64,000 nt of DNA, from contig JBBDST010000008.1 in assembly GCA_040904765.1 (NCBI GenBank), positions 1 through 64,000 of the forward strand, in the 5' to 3' direction. Shown one piece after another: positions 1-8,899 of the stretch (position 1 is its first letter; each line of letters begins with the position of its first letter). The notes beneath the pieces are model-generated. The model was not told where the DNA came from. It saw only the letters and a list, made by a program, of their open reading frames with translations, and did not search any database. Source of the stretch: JBBDST01 sp040904765 (GTDB lineage: Bacteria; Actinomycetota; Nitriliruptoria; Nitriliruptorales; Nitriliruptoraceae). A program made the translations under genes and the position numbers.

Positions 1-22
1 AGGTCGTCGCGGGATCTTCGTA

Positions 23-54
23 CGTTAAGGCCGCCCTCAGGGGCGGCCTTAACG
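23..54. terminator. Perfect stem-loop, probable terminator of the upstream gene
   Basis: A 14-bp perfect inverted repeat (23-36 with 41-54) encloses a four-base loop (TCAG). The stem is G+C rich in its upper half and A/T at its base. It lies before the first gene of the window, so it most likely ends the transcript of a gene to the left. No clear T-run follows, so efficiency is uncertain and it could also be a processing site. Confidence 0.6.
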
Positions 55-56
55 CG

Positions 57-62
57 TATAAT
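57..62 (+). promoter_or_regulatory. Candidate -10 box
   Basis: A perfect TATAAT starts 3 bases after the stem-loop and 27 bases before the first ATG. The sequence 17 bases upstream lies inside the hairpin and has no recognisable -35 hexamer. The spacing fits a short leader for the gene at 89, but the match may be accidental. Confidence 0.35.
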
Positions 63-88
63 CACCCTCTTTCTCCAGTGGGAGTCCT

Positions 89-943
89 ATGCCATCCCCG
101 TCCGCACCACGCGATCGTCGCTCGCAAAAACCTCGTCCGCGACCGGACCAACAGGCAGAACGCTCAGGCCTGTCCGTGCCTGGCGGTGCTAAAGAGCCGC
201 TTGGCCGTGATCGGGCACGCTTGTCTAAAAGCGCACCACCACGGGTCAGTTCAACGAACAAAACCCCACCACGGCCCACTTTTCCTCCTGATGAGACACC
301 ACAACTGTCCCGCGGAATACTGCGTGAAATCGACCGTATCGTCGGTCCTGGCGACCGTGCACATGACATCGCGCTAGCGTTATCGATCGGTTCAGCCGCG
401 ATTGAAGATGATCTCATTGAAGTCGCGCGAAATTACCTGTCCTGGGCACGTTTCCATGCCCCGAAGGTTCCTCCGATCCGTGAGGCCTACGGCGTTGCAC
501 TGTATCTCGATGAAGCATACGAACTAGCTGTTACCGAGTTGCAGGCCTATAAGCGTCTCACCGGACGCAACGATCAAAACCACTTAATCGCAGACTGTTT
601 TCGTGCGCTTGGCAAACCCCTCGACAAAATCGTCGAAATGGCACGTACTGCATTTGAAGATGATCGTGTGCCACGTGATCGCCAAGCCGAAGCAGTGATC
701 GTCTGGGCGTCAGCTCTTGCTGACGCCGAAGACCTCGCTTCAGCTCGTGCGGTGCTGAGACGCTATTTCGACGCCAAACCCGGCAAAAATTCGGGCGATG
801 GCGCACCAGATCTGCGTGTGCGGGTCGTTGCCGCAGCCTTAGCTGAGCGCGCCAACGACACACGTGACCGTGATGAACATCGTGCTCGCATCGTTGCCAT
901 GGACGCGTCATACTTTGACGACGAAGCATCGGAACGTTTCTGA
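89..943 (+). CDS. Helical-repeat (TPR-like) protein, function unknown
   Basis: 284 residues. The first ~70 residues are rich in Arg, Lys, Pro and Ser and look disordered. From about residue 85 the protein is almost entirely alpha-helical, with alternating small and aromatic residues typical of tetratricopeptide-like repeats (for example residues 110-160 and 185-250). No enzyme motif or membrane segment is visible. The ATG at 89 has GGGAG about 5 bases upstream. It heads the run leading into tlyA and is separated from the next small gene by 23 bases. The repeat fold suggests a protein-binding role, possibly with nucleic acid through the basic N-terminus, but this is inference. Confidence 0.75.
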   Translation: MPSPSAPRDRRSQKPRPRPDQQAERSGLSVPGGAKEPLGRDRARLSKSAPPRVSSTNKTPPRPTFPPDETPQLSRGILREIDRIVGPGDRAHDIALALSIGSAAIEDDLIEVARNYLSWARFHAPKVPPIREAYGVALYLDEAYELAVTELQAYKRLTGRNDQNHLIADCFRALGKPLDKIVEMARTAFEDDRVPRDRQAEAVIVWASALADAEDLASARAVLRRYFDAKPGKNSGDGAPDLRVRVVAAALAERANDTRDRDEHRARIVAMDASYFDDEASERF

Positions 944-966
944 CAGGCAAACCCAAAGGATGGCAT

Positions 967-1143
967 GTGAGTGAAACGGCCCCCGACGAGCACTCCACTG
1001 CGGCCTTCACAGTCGGTGACGAAGAGCAGGCCGTCAGGTTGCTCGCGACCTTAGAGACACAACCGTTAACGCAACGTGTCGACACGCTCAACTCCGTGCA
1101 CGAACGTCTCACCCAAGCCTTATCCGAACTTGATCACCTGTAA
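967..1143 (+). CDS. Small acidic conserved-type protein, unknown function
   Basis: A 58-residue reading frame starts at GTG 967 with an AAAGGA ribosome site at 955-960 and ends TAA at 1141-1143. The product is acidic at its N-terminus (SETAPDEH...) and helical afterwards (QAVRLLATLETQPLTQRVDTL). It sits between the helical-repeat gene and tlyA, so it is probably co-transcribed with both. No family is recognised. Good ribosome-site spacing and a fit to a gap that would otherwise be empty support it as real. Confidence 0.6.
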   Translation: MSETAPDEHSTAAFTVGDEEQAVRLLATLETQPLTQRVDTLNSVHERLTQALSELDHL

Positions 1144-1208
1144 CACCAGTTAAGGTGACGGTGTGTGCCGGATTACACCACTGGCACACTGATGCAAGGT
1201 GTTGACTT

Positions 1209-2036
1209 CTGTCTACGCTACGACGGCGACTCGATGTCGAGCTGGTACGACGCCAGCTCGTGATGTCGCGCGCTGAAGCGCAAGAAGCAATTGCCGCTGG
1301 GCTTGTCACCGTCGACGGCGCACCGGCGCTAAAATCTGGCACCCAAGTGGCACCAGCCCAAGCGGTGAGCGTGAAACGTTCCGCACGACGGTTTGTTTCA
1401 CGCGGTGGCGAAAAACTTGCTCGTGCACTTGAAGTTTTTGCGCTCGACGTCAGCGGACGTGTGTGTCTTGACGCAGGCGCTTCGACTGGTGGTTTCACAG
1501 ACGTCTTGTTGCAAGCTGGCGCACGCGAAGTGTGGGCGTTTGATGTCGGCTATGGACAGATCCACGAACGTCTACGAACTGATGTGCGAGTGCACGTGCG
1601 TGAACGCGTAAACGTACGGGATATCACCCTAGAGCAGCTCGGCGGGGCACGTCCGGATCTTTTGGTAGCTGACGTGTCGTTTGTGTCGCTCACCAAAGTG
1701 CTTGGGCCACTCAAACATGTGCTGCATGCAGATGCGGAAGCAGTCTTGCTGGTGAAACCCCAATTTGAGGCAGGCCGCGCAGACGTGCAGCGGGGTGGAA
1801 TTGTGCGTGATGACGCAGTGTGGCGACGCGTCATTATCGATGTCATCACCTATGCCATCACGCTTGGGTGGTATCCCTACGGGGTGACGGTTTCGCCTAT
1901 TACTGGGCCGAAAGGCAACGTCGAATTTCTGCTGCACCTTGGCCCTCAAAGCAGCGAAGCGGCATTGTCGGCAGCGATCGATAGGGCAATTGAGCAGGCG
2001 GTCACCCACGGCCATACATTACAGGCCAAGCAGTAG
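1209..2036 (+). CDS. tlyA: TlyA-type rRNA 2'-O-methyltransferase
   Basis: TlyA proteins use SAM to methylate ribose 2'-hydroxyls on 16S and 23S rRNA; in mycobacteria this confers capreomycin sensitivity. The N-terminus is an S4 RNA-binding domain (LRRRLDVELVRR, then SRAEAQEAIAAGLVTVDG). It is followed by an FtsJ-like fold with the SAM loop DAGASTGGFTDVLLQAG and the LVADVSF and LVKPQFEAGR motifs. The reading frame is closed by a TGA at 1203-1205, and the first standard start codon is GTG 1260, which would delete a third of the S4 domain. The only near-cognate start matching the family N-terminus is CTG 1209 (product MSTLRRRLDVEL, 275 residues). An AAGG lies 9 bases upstream. Identity is secure; the start is inferred. 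Confidence 0.9.
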   Translation: MSTLRRRLDVELVRRQLVMSRAEAQEAIAAGLVTVDGAPALKSGTQVAPAQAVSVKRSARRFVSRGGEKLARALEVFALDVSGRVCLDAGASTGGFTDVLLQAGAREVWAFDVGYGQIHERLRTDVRVHVRERVNVRDITLEQLGGARPDLLVADVSFVSLTKVLGPLKHVLHADAEAVLLVKPQFEAGRADVQRGGIVRDDAVWRRVIIDVITYAITLGWYPYGVTVSPITGPKGNVEFLLHLGPQSSEAALSAAIDRAIEQAVTHGHTLQAKQ

Positions 2037-2052
2037 CCGCGAAGGGACCGAT

Positions 2053-2892
2053 GTGAAGATCGCCTTGATCGTCCATGCTGGCCGTGATGCGTCGGTCGCC
2101 GCTGCTCTCGACGCCGCACAACTGTTAACCTCACTAGGCGTTGATGTCGTTACCGGAGAAACCACGGCTGATGGCGAGGTAAGCCAATCACCGGCCGTCG
2201 TCACGCAAGACACAGACCTTGCAATTTCATTTGGTGGCGACGGAACGTTCTTGCGGGCAGCCAGGATGTGCCGCGATGTTGGCGTGCCACTTTTGGGGGT
2301 GAACCTGGGGCTGCTTGGATTTCTCGCTGAAGTAGAGCTTGATGAGCTTCCCACTGCGCTGCGTACTGTGGTTGCTTCAGGTTTTGCAACCGAGCAACGG
2401 GCCACGCTCGAAGCAGTTGTGACTGATGAGCAGGGTCATGAAATTCATCGTACTTGGGCATTAAACGAAATTGCGGTTGAAAAAAGTGTGCGTCAACGAC
2501 TTTTGCAGATGGATGTGCGGATTGACGGCATCTTTTTTGCGCGGGTGCCAGCCGACGCGTTATTACTGGCAACACCGACGGGATCAACTGCTTATGCACT
2601 CTCTGCAGGGGGACCGTTAGTCTCACCACGCCTCGACGTCATTTTGGTAGTGCCTGTCGCGCCGCATTCACTGTTTGATCGCAGCATCATCGCTTCACCA
2701 CACGAACCGATTAGTGTTGAACTGGTAGACGATCAGTCAGGCGGCATCGTCTCGAGTGACGGACGTGATCCAGTCGACGTTCCACCCGGCGGTAGCGTGA
2801 CAGTCACCGGTGGCGGTCGGCCAGTCGTGTTTGCCAGAGTTGGTCTGCTCGATTTTCCCTCGCGAGTGAGACGTAAGTTCGGTTTACGCTAA
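2053..2892 (+). CDS. nadK: NAD kinase
   Basis: Phosphorylates NAD+ to NADP+ in the cytosol. The GTG start at 2053 has GAAGGG at 2041-2046 and lies 16 bases after tlyA. The 279-residue product has the family GGDGT motif at 61-65, then GVNLGLLGFLAE, the substrate-binding TPTGSTAYALSAGGP segment, and PHSLFDRS near the C-terminus. Length is normal for bacterial NadK. The open frame extends upstream into tlyA, but that extension has no homology to the family. The tlyA-nadK-recN order is the usual actinobacterial arrangement. Confidence 0.95.
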   Translation: MKIALIVHAGRDASVAAALDAAQLLTSLGVDVVTGETTADGEVSQSPAVVTQDTDLAISFGGDGTFLRAARMCRDVGVPLLGVNLGLLGFLAEVELDELPTALRTVVASGFATEQRATLEAVVTDEQGHEIHRTWALNEIAVEKSVRQRLLQMDVRIDGIFFARVPADALLLATPTGSTAYALSAGGPLVSPRLDVILVVPVAPHSLFDRSIIASPHEPISVELVDDQSGGIVSSDGRDPVDVPPGGSVTVTGGGRPVVFARVGLLDFPSRVRRKFGLR

Positions 2893-2944
2893 AACCACGC
2901 GGTAGTCACGATCTGGAGTTTTTGTTGGTACTTGAGGAATAAAC

Positions 2945-4615
2945 GTGCAGATTCAGGAAATCACCATTCGTAATCTGGGTGTGATTGACGCTGTTCAGCT
3001 GCGTTTTGCGCCGGGATTGACGGTCATTACCGGTGAAACGGGCGCAGGTAAAACCATGCTGGTCACCGCCCTGCAACTTGCGTTAGGAGCACGTGCGGAT
3101 GCCAATCTGGTACGTGACGGCGCCGAACGGGCATCCATCGATGTATTGTGCCGAGATGCCCCGGACTTGCCGTTGTTTGCAGATAGTGCCGATGGTGAAG
3201 TTATCGTCACGCGTGAAATTCCCGCTACCGGACGGTCGATCGCACGCATTGACGCACGTCCAGTACCTGTTGCGACGTTAGAAGAACTGTTCGGTCGCCA
3301 TGTGGAAGTGCATGCCCAGCACACTCACGTCCGTCTTTCGCGCAGCGATACGCAACGTGACCTGCTTGACCGGTATGCCGGGACTGAGCATGCTGCTGCC
3401 CTTGGGGAGTATCAACAATCCTTCGATGCTTACCAGAATCTCAGTCAGCGTTATGACGAGCAACAAGTATCAGCTGCGGAACGGCTCCGTGAAACTGAAC
3501 GGCTGCAGGTTGAAGTTGAAGAAATCACTGAAGCTTCGATCGTTCTGCCAGATGATGAAGAAATCGATGAGCGCATCGCCCGTTTGGCCTACGCCGATCA
3601 ATTAGCTGAAGCTGCCCGCACCGCCAGTGTGCTTTTGGATGCAGACCACGGGGCAGGCGCGATCGGCGAAGCCGTACAGCAACTTCGTCATGTACGAGAA
3701 TTCGATGCAGAACTGGCAGGGATCGCCGACACCGCAGCTTCATTCAGCGAAGAGATTGTGCTCTTAGCGCGCACTTTGCGCCAGTATGCGGACATGCTTG
3801 ATACTGACCCGCAAACGCTCGCAGCACTGCAAGACCGCAAACAGGTGCTCTCCCAGATGAAACGCAAATATGGCGCAACATTGCGCGAAGTACTGGCATA
3901 CGCCGCTGATGCAGCCATCCGATTAGCACAGTTTGAGGCTGATGATCCCGCAAACCTTGAACAGGAACGTGCTGCTGCTCTACAGCGTGTACACGCACGA
4001 GGGGCGGTCGTGACCGCAGGGCGGCAACGCGCTGCCGAAGAGCTCCAAAGTGTCGTAGCCGCCCATTTGGCTGATCTTGGCATGCCACATGCTGCCTTTT
4101 TTGTGCAGGTCTTGCCACATGAGCCCCAACGTAACGGGGCCGACCAAGTCAGTTACTTGCTGGCTCCTAATCCCGGCGAGCAGGCCCAACTGATTGCCGA
4201 TGCAGTATCGGGTGGTGAACGTTCCCGGGTTGCTTTGGCAATCGAAGTTGCGCTTGCTGACATTGATGACGCCGACGTTTTGGTGTTTGACGAAGTAGAT
4301 GCGGGCATCGGAGGGCAAACCGCGTTGGCTGTGGGCGAGAAGTTGGCACGATTGGCTGCGCCAACGTCAGGACGTCCAAGGCAAGTGATGTGTGTGACTC
4401 ATCTTGCTCAATTGGCGGTATTCGCCGATCTGCATCATGTGGTGGAGAAACAGGTGCACGATGGGCGTACTCGAACCACTGTCCGTCAGGTTGCCGACGC
4501 TGACCGTGAAGCGGAACTGTCGCGCCTTCTGGGAGGGGTAATTGCCGCCGAAGGCGTTGAACATGCTCGAGTGCTTATCGAAACTGCTCGAGCACGACTT
4601 GCTGGTCGAAACTGA
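2945..4615 (+). CDS. recN: DNA repair ATPase RecN
   Basis: SMC-like ATPase involved in double-strand break repair. The 556-residue protein has Walker A GETGAGKTM at 30-38, a central region with coiled-coil character (about 155-370), the ABC signature VSGGERSRVALA and Walker B VLVFDEVDAGIGG near the C-terminus, then the CVTHLAQLA switch. The start is GTG 2945 with GAGGA at 2934-2938. It is separated from nadK by 52 bases. No LexA-type operator was recognised upstream. Confidence 0.95.
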   Translation: MQIQEITIRNLGVIDAVQLRFAPGLTVITGETGAGKTMLVTALQLALGARADANLVRDGAERASIDVLCRDAPDLPLFADSADGEVIVTREIPATGRSIARIDARPVPVATLEELFGRHVEVHAQHTHVRLSRSDTQRDLLDRYAGTEHAAALGEYQQSFDAYQNLSQRYDEQQVSAAERLRETERLQVEVEEITEASIVLPDDEEIDERIARLAYADQLAEAARTASVLLDADHGAGAIGEAVQQLRHVREFDAELAGIADTAASFSEEIVLLARTLRQYADMLDTDPQTLAALQDRKQVLSQMKRKYGATLREVLAYAADAAIRLAQFEADDPANLEQERAAALQRVHARGAVVTAGRQRAAEELQSVVAAHLADLGMPHAAFFVQVLPHEPQRNGADQVSYLLAPNPGEQAQLIADAVSGGERSRVALAIEVALADIDDADVLVFDEVDAGIGGQTALAVGEKLARLAAPTSGRPRQVMCVTHLAQLAVFADLHHVVEKQVHDGRTRTTVRQVADADREAELSRLLGGVIAAEGVEHARVLIETARARLAGRN

Positions 4616-4699
4616 CGGCGGTCTTTGTGTCGGCCGACGTCGGGCGCTACTGTCTTAAAGACCGTTACGGCACGGTCGAACCCAAGTAAGGATTTGACA

Positions 4700-6421
4700 G
4701 TGGCAGACGGTTCTCAGGTGAAGCATATTTTTGTCACAGGCGGTGTTTCGTCCGCACTTGGCAAAGGGATCACTGCCTCATCGCTAGGTGCCCTATTGAA
4801 AGCCCGCGGTTTTCGAGTGACCCTACAAAAACTCGATCCGTACCTGAATGTTGACCCAGGCACGATGAACCCGTTTGAACATGGAGAAGTGTTCGTCACC
4901 GATGATGGTGGCGAGACAGACCTTGATCTTGGGCATTACGAACGGTTTGTGGACGAAAACCTGCACCGCGGTTCAAGTGTCTCTTCGGGACAGATCTGGC
5001 TTTCGGTTATCAACAAGGAACGGCGCGGCGATTATCTCGGCAAGACCGTGCAGGTCATCCCTCACATCACCGATGAAATTCGCGAACGGGTTCATGCGGT
5101 CGCCATTGATGTTGATGTGGTGATCACCGAAGTGGGTGGCACTGTCGGCGACATTGAAGGACTGCCGTTCTTGGAGGCAATCCGCCAGTTCCGTTACGAC
5201 GTTGGCCGTGAAAATATTCTGTATCTGCACTGTGCACTGGTGCCCTACATCGCCGTATCGGGCGAATTAAAAACCAAACCGGCACAGCATTCGGTACGGG
5301 AATTGCGTTCAATCGGTATTCAGCCAGACGTACTTGTGTTACGTGCTGACCGGCCACTTGACGCCGATCTGCGTCGCAAAGTCGCCCTGCAGTGTGACGT
5401 CGATTTGGATGCAGTCATCGCCGCAGTTGATGCCCCGTCGCTGTATCAAGTCCCTCTAGCATTGCATGACGAGGGACTTGATGACGTTGTGGTGCGACTC
5501 TTGAATCTGCCACAGACTCCCGTCCAGCTAGACAGTTGGCGCACACTGGTTGATCAGGTAATGGGCGCCCGTGAACAAGTTGTGGTCGGCATCGTCGGCA
5601 AATATGTGAATCTGGCTGACGCTTACCTTTCGGTCGTTGAGTCGCTCCGTCACGGCGGGGTCGCTTGGGGCGCCAACGTCGAACTGCGTTGGATCGATTC
5701 TGACCAACTGGTTGCAACTGAAGAAGAAACAGAAGCGCAACACACCACCCGACTCACCCACCTGTTTGCCGGCATCAACGGCATTGTTGTGCCTGGTGGT
5801 TTTGGGTTACGAGGGGTTGAAGGAAAAATTGCGGCCATCAATTGGGCCCGCACCCGGCAACTACCATTTCTTGGGTTGTGTCTGGGAATGCAATGTGCGG
5901 TGATTGAATTTGCCCGTAATGTGGCTGGGCTCACCGGCGCTGCTTCAACCGAATTTGATGATGAAACTCCGTACCCGGTGATCGCGTTGATGGCAGATCA
6001 AGCAGAAGTCACCGACAAGGGCGGCACTATGCGGCTGGGTGCCTACCCTGCTCATTTGGTGCCCGGCTCACGGGTGCAGGCGTTATACGGCGCAAACGAA
6101 ATTTCGGAACGTCACCGTCACCGATACGAGGTGAACAACGCCTACCGGCCGCTGTTAGAACAACACGGTCTGACATTTAGCGGCTTGTCGCCCGACGGTT
6201 TACTGGTCGAATTTTTAGAGCTTTCTGAGCATCCGTTTTTTGTTGCCACCCAGGCACATCCGGAATTGAAGTCACGACCCCATCGGCCACATCCGCTGTT
6301 TAGTGGCCTGATCGAGGCCGCGTTGCAACACCGTCGCGCGGTAGCGGGACGGTTCCCGGCAGTGTTTGATGAACCAACTCTTGCAAAAGGAGCGTCTGCG
6401 CCAAAGCATGATGCGATATGA
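4700..6421 (+). CDS. pyrG: CTP synthase
   Basis: Converts UTP, glutamine and ATP to CTP. The GTG start at 4700 has AAGGAT about 7 bases upstream and gives 573 residues. The synthetase domain starts with KHIFVTGGVSSALGKGITASSLG. The C-terminal class I glutamine amidotransferase domain carries the nucleophile loop GLCLGMQCAV and the His/Glu pair in HPELKSRPHRPHP. The open frame extends 25 codons further upstream without family similarity. The 3' end overlaps the NUDIX gene by four bases (ATGA), implying translational coupling. Confidence 0.96.
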   Translation: MADGSQVKHIFVTGGVSSALGKGITASSLGALLKARGFRVTLQKLDPYLNVDPGTMNPFEHGEVFVTDDGGETDLDLGHYERFVDENLHRGSSVSSGQIWLSVINKERRGDYLGKTVQVIPHITDEIRERVHAVAIDVDVVITEVGGTVGDIEGLPFLEAIRQFRYDVGRENILYLHCALVPYIAVSGELKTKPAQHSVRELRSIGIQPDVLVLRADRPLDADLRRKVALQCDVDLDAVIAAVDAPSLYQVPLALHDEGLDDVVVRLLNLPQTPVQLDSWRTLVDQVMGAREQVVVGIVGKYVNLADAYLSVVESLRHGGVAWGANVELRWIDSDQLVATEEETEAQHTTRLTHLFAGINGIVVPGGFGLRGVEGKIAAINWARTRQLPFLGLCLGMQCAVIEFARNVAGLTGAASTEFDDETPYPVIALMADQAEVTDKGGTMRLGAYPAHLVPGSRVQALYGANEISERHRHRYEVNNAYRPLLEQHGLTFSGLSPDGLLVEFLELSEHPFFVATQAHPELKSRPHRPHPLFSGLIEAALQHRRAVAGRFPAVFDEPTLAKGASAPKHDAI

Positions 6422-7002
6422 ACAGTGAAGCTGCCTGGTTTGAGACCCTAAAACAGAATGTCGTATACGAGGGCTATTCGACCGTACGTGTTGATGAAGT
6501 GCTCACACCCGATGGTGTGATTGTGGAACGCGAAATTGTCGTCCGGCAAGACGCAGCCGCAGTGGTGGCAGTCACCCCTGACGATCAGATCATCCTGGTG
6601 CGTCAGTACCGTCATGCGGTCGAGTCCTACATGCTCGAAATTCCGGCAGGCAAAGTCGACGTAGAGGGCGAAACGGTTCGTGAAGCCGTCGTGCGTGAGC
6701 TACAAGAAGAAGCGCTTTACACCGTGGATGAGCTGCATCATTTGACGACGTTCCAAAACTCGATCGGGTGGACTAACGAACGCACTTATCTTTTTTACGC
6801 GCCGCAAGCCAAGCCCACACCGCCACCACTGTATTTTCGTGCTGAAGCCGAAGAGGCTCACATGGAGATTGTGTTGCTTGACTTTGATGAGGCGGTCGCT
6901 GCAGTTGAGATGCAGGTGATTCGGGACGCAAAAACAGCCCTTGGCATCCTGCTTGCACAAAAGTTTCGGAACCGGACAGTGACGTCTGCGGTCACGACAT
7001 AA
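6418..7002 (+). CDS. NUDIX hydrolase, ADP-ribose pyrophosphatase type
   Basis: Probably hydrolyses ADP-ribose or a similar nucleotide sugar to the monophosphates. The 194-residue protein has the early IPAGK signature of the NudF/ADPRase group and a NUDIX box at about 78-100. The metal-binding core RELQEE is intact. The last glycine of the consensus is replaced by Leu, and there is one extra residue before the first Glu; the latter also occurs, as I recall, in the mycobacterial Rv1700 homologue. Start and stop overlap pyrG and nearly abut xerD, so all three are probably one transcript. Confidence 0.88.
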   Translation: MNSEAAWFETLKQNVVYEGYSTVRVDEVLTPDGVIVEREIVVRQDAAAVVAVTPDDQIILVRQYRHAVESYMLEIPAGKVDVEGETVREAVVRELQEEALYTVDELHHLTTFQNSIGWTNERTYLFYAPQAKPTPPPLYFRAEAEEAHMEIVLLDFDEAVAAVEMQVIRDAKTALGILLAQKFRNRTVTSAVTT

Positions 7003-7007
7003 CTGCT

Positions 7008-7934
7008 ATGACCGCGCCGTCGAAACTCGCTGAGGTGCTCCGTCACGTTGACGAGTATCTCAACCATCTTGCTGTTGAACGTGGTGTATCGGTACACACG
7101 CTGCGCGCCTATGAACGCGACTTGCGGCTGTATGCCACGTTTCGTAGCGAACATGCGTTGGGTGATATTGCTGACGCCTCTACAACTGAACTAGCCCAGT
7201 TTGTGGCGTGGATGAAAACGCGCACCCTGCCAAATGGCCGCACGTACGCCCAGTCGTCGATCGCGCGGGGAGTGGTTGCAGTGCGCGGCTACCACCGGTT
7301 CTTATTCGTGGAAGAATTCGTCTCAACAGACATAACTAGCAATGTTGATACGCCGCGAGCCCCCAGATCTTTACCTAAAGCGCTTACGGTGGATCAGGTC
7401 AGTCAAATACTTGATCTGCCCAGTAACCATACGCCTTTAGGCTGGCGCGATAGCGCGATGCTTGAACTGCTGTATGGCGCAGGGTTGCGTATTAGTGAAC
7501 TGGTGCAACTTGATCTTGATGACATCGACCCAGTTGACCGTCTCGTGCGCGTGTTAGGTAAAGGCGACAAACAGCGGATCGTTCCTTACGGCGAACCTGC
7601 AGCCGACGCTCTTGACCGGTGGTTTGTGCGTGGACGCCACCAGATGACACCCGCGAACAGTGCCGTGTTTGTGAACACGCGTGGCGGTCGTCTGACCCGA
7701 CAAGGCGTGTGGAAAGTAGTGCACCGCTACGCCGACAAGGCAGGGATCGCGCAGAGCGTGTCGCCCCACACCTTGCGTCATTCGTTCGCTACCCATCTAC
7801 TTGATGGCGGCGCTGATGTCCGAATCGTGCAAGAACTGCTCGGGCATGCCAGTATCGCAACAACTCAGATTTATACGCAAGTGTCCCGTGGGATGCTGAA
7901 ATCAGTGTATGAGCGCAGCCACCCGCGCGCCTAG
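7008..7934 (+). CDS. xerD: Tyrosine recombinase XerD
   Basis: Resolves chromosome dimers at dif with a XerC partner. The 308-residue protein has an N-terminal SAM-like core-binding domain (about 10-105) and a C-terminal catalytic domain. All active-site residues are visible: Arg161 (GAGLRISEL), Lys185, His254 and Arg257 (HTLRH), His280 (LLGHAS) and the nucleophile Tyr289. It starts five bases after the NUDIX gene without an obvious Shine-Dalgarno site. Position between NUDIX and parA matches Rv1700-Rv1701-Rv1708 order. No dif site was recognised in the window. Confidence 0.93.
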   Translation: MTAPSKLAEVLRHVDEYLNHLAVERGVSVHTLRAYERDLRLYATFRSEHALGDIADASTTELAQFVAWMKTRTLPNGRTYAQSSIARGVVAVRGYHRFLFVEEFVSTDITSNVDTPRAPRSLPKALTVDQVSQILDLPSNHTPLGWRDSAMLELLYGAGLRISELVQLDLDDIDPVDRLVRVLGKGDKQRIVPYGEPAADALDRWFVRGRHQMTPANSAVFVNTRGGRLTRQGVWKVVHRYADKAGIAQSVSPHTLRHSFATHLLDGGADVRIVQELLGHASIATTQIYTQVSRGMLKSVYERSHPRA

Positions 7935-8026
7935 CAGATAGTTCCGTTCGCTGAAATGCCAAGACACGAGTAGTTTTCATGCGAGTACCGTGTTTCGGGC
8001 GTGTCGGTTAAGCCAAGCAAGGAGAT

Positions 8027-8896
8027 GTGGTGGCTGAGAGCCAAGATGATGTGCGTGCGTGGGGCGCAGACCAAGCAGCAGCATTGCGTGATGCGCAAAC
8101 CCGCGACGGCAAATCTAAAACGCACGCCAAAATCATCGCGCTAGCAAACCAAAAAGGTGGCGTAGGGAAAACTACGACCACCATCAACCTAGGTGCAGCC
8201 CTCGTTGAGTTGGGAGCGTCTGTCCTGCTTGTCGACATGGACCCGCAAGGATCTCTTGGGGTCGGACTTGGCGTTGAAGCCAACGCCCTCGACACGACGA
8301 TCTACAACCTGCTGCTCCAAGACGGCGCAAGCGTCGACGAAGCGATCGTTTCGACCGCGACACCAGGCCTAGATTTGTTGCCCGCAAACATCGATCTTGC
8401 GGCCGCCGAAATTTTGTTGGTTCAAGAAGTCGCACGTGAACATGCTCTGCAACGGGTCCTTGAACGGGTACGTGACCGCTACGACTTCATTCTGATCGAC
8501 TGCCCGCCAAGCCTTGGGCTACTCACCATCAACGGACTATCCGCCTCAGATGGGGTGATCGTTCCGCTCGAATGTGAATATTTCGCACTTCGCGGTATGT
8601 CCTTGTTGATGCAAACTTTGGAACGCGTCCGGGAACGTCTCAACCCGGGCTTAAGACTTGAAGGGGTGATTGCCACCATGTATGACGGTCGCACCATTCA
8701 CGGACGCGACGTGTTTGACCGAGTGAAAGAAGCGTTTGGCGACGTCGTGTTCGAAACTACTATCGGTAAAACCATTCGGTTTGCTGAAGCCCCCGTCGCA
8801 GGCGAATCCATCCTCACCTACGCGTCAAGTTCTGCCGGCGCAAAGGCCTACCGCGCGCTTGGTCGTGAGGTGCTGGAACGCAGCCGTCAGGCCTAA
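8027..8896 (+). CDS. ParA/Soj-family chromosome-partitioning ATPase
   Basis: Deviant Walker-A ATPase of the ParA/MinD group. The P-loop KGGVGKTT lies at 43-50, followed by VLLVDMDPQGSLG (Walker A') and FILIDCPPSLGLLT (Walker B). The ~40-residue N-terminal extension is typical of actinobacterial copies next to scpA. There is no parB or parS cluster nearby, so this is the orphan ParA of the segregation/condensation locus (like Rv1708), not a plasmid system. GTG 8030 is the better-spaced alternative start (AAGGAG at 8019-8024). A 92-base gap from xerD could hold a promoter, but none is clear. Confidence 0.9.
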   Translation: MVAESQDDVRAWGADQAAALRDAQTRDGKSKTHAKIIALANQKGGVGKTTTTINLGAALVELGASVLLVDMDPQGSLGVGLGVEANALDTTIYNLLLQDGASVDEAIVSTATPGLDLLPANIDLAAAEILLVQEVAREHALQRVLERVRDRYDFILIDCPPSLGLLTINGLSASDGVIVPLECEYFALRGMSLLMQTLERVRERLNPGLRLEGVIATMYDGRTIHGRDVFDRVKEAFGDVVFETTIGKTIRFAEAPVAGESILTYASSSAGAKAYRALGREVLERSRQA

Positions 8897-8899
8897 CTC

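Noticed and set aside
8027..8896. Plasmid-type partition system
   Set aside because: No parB or parS repeats; the neighbours are the chromosomal xerD-scpA-scpB set.
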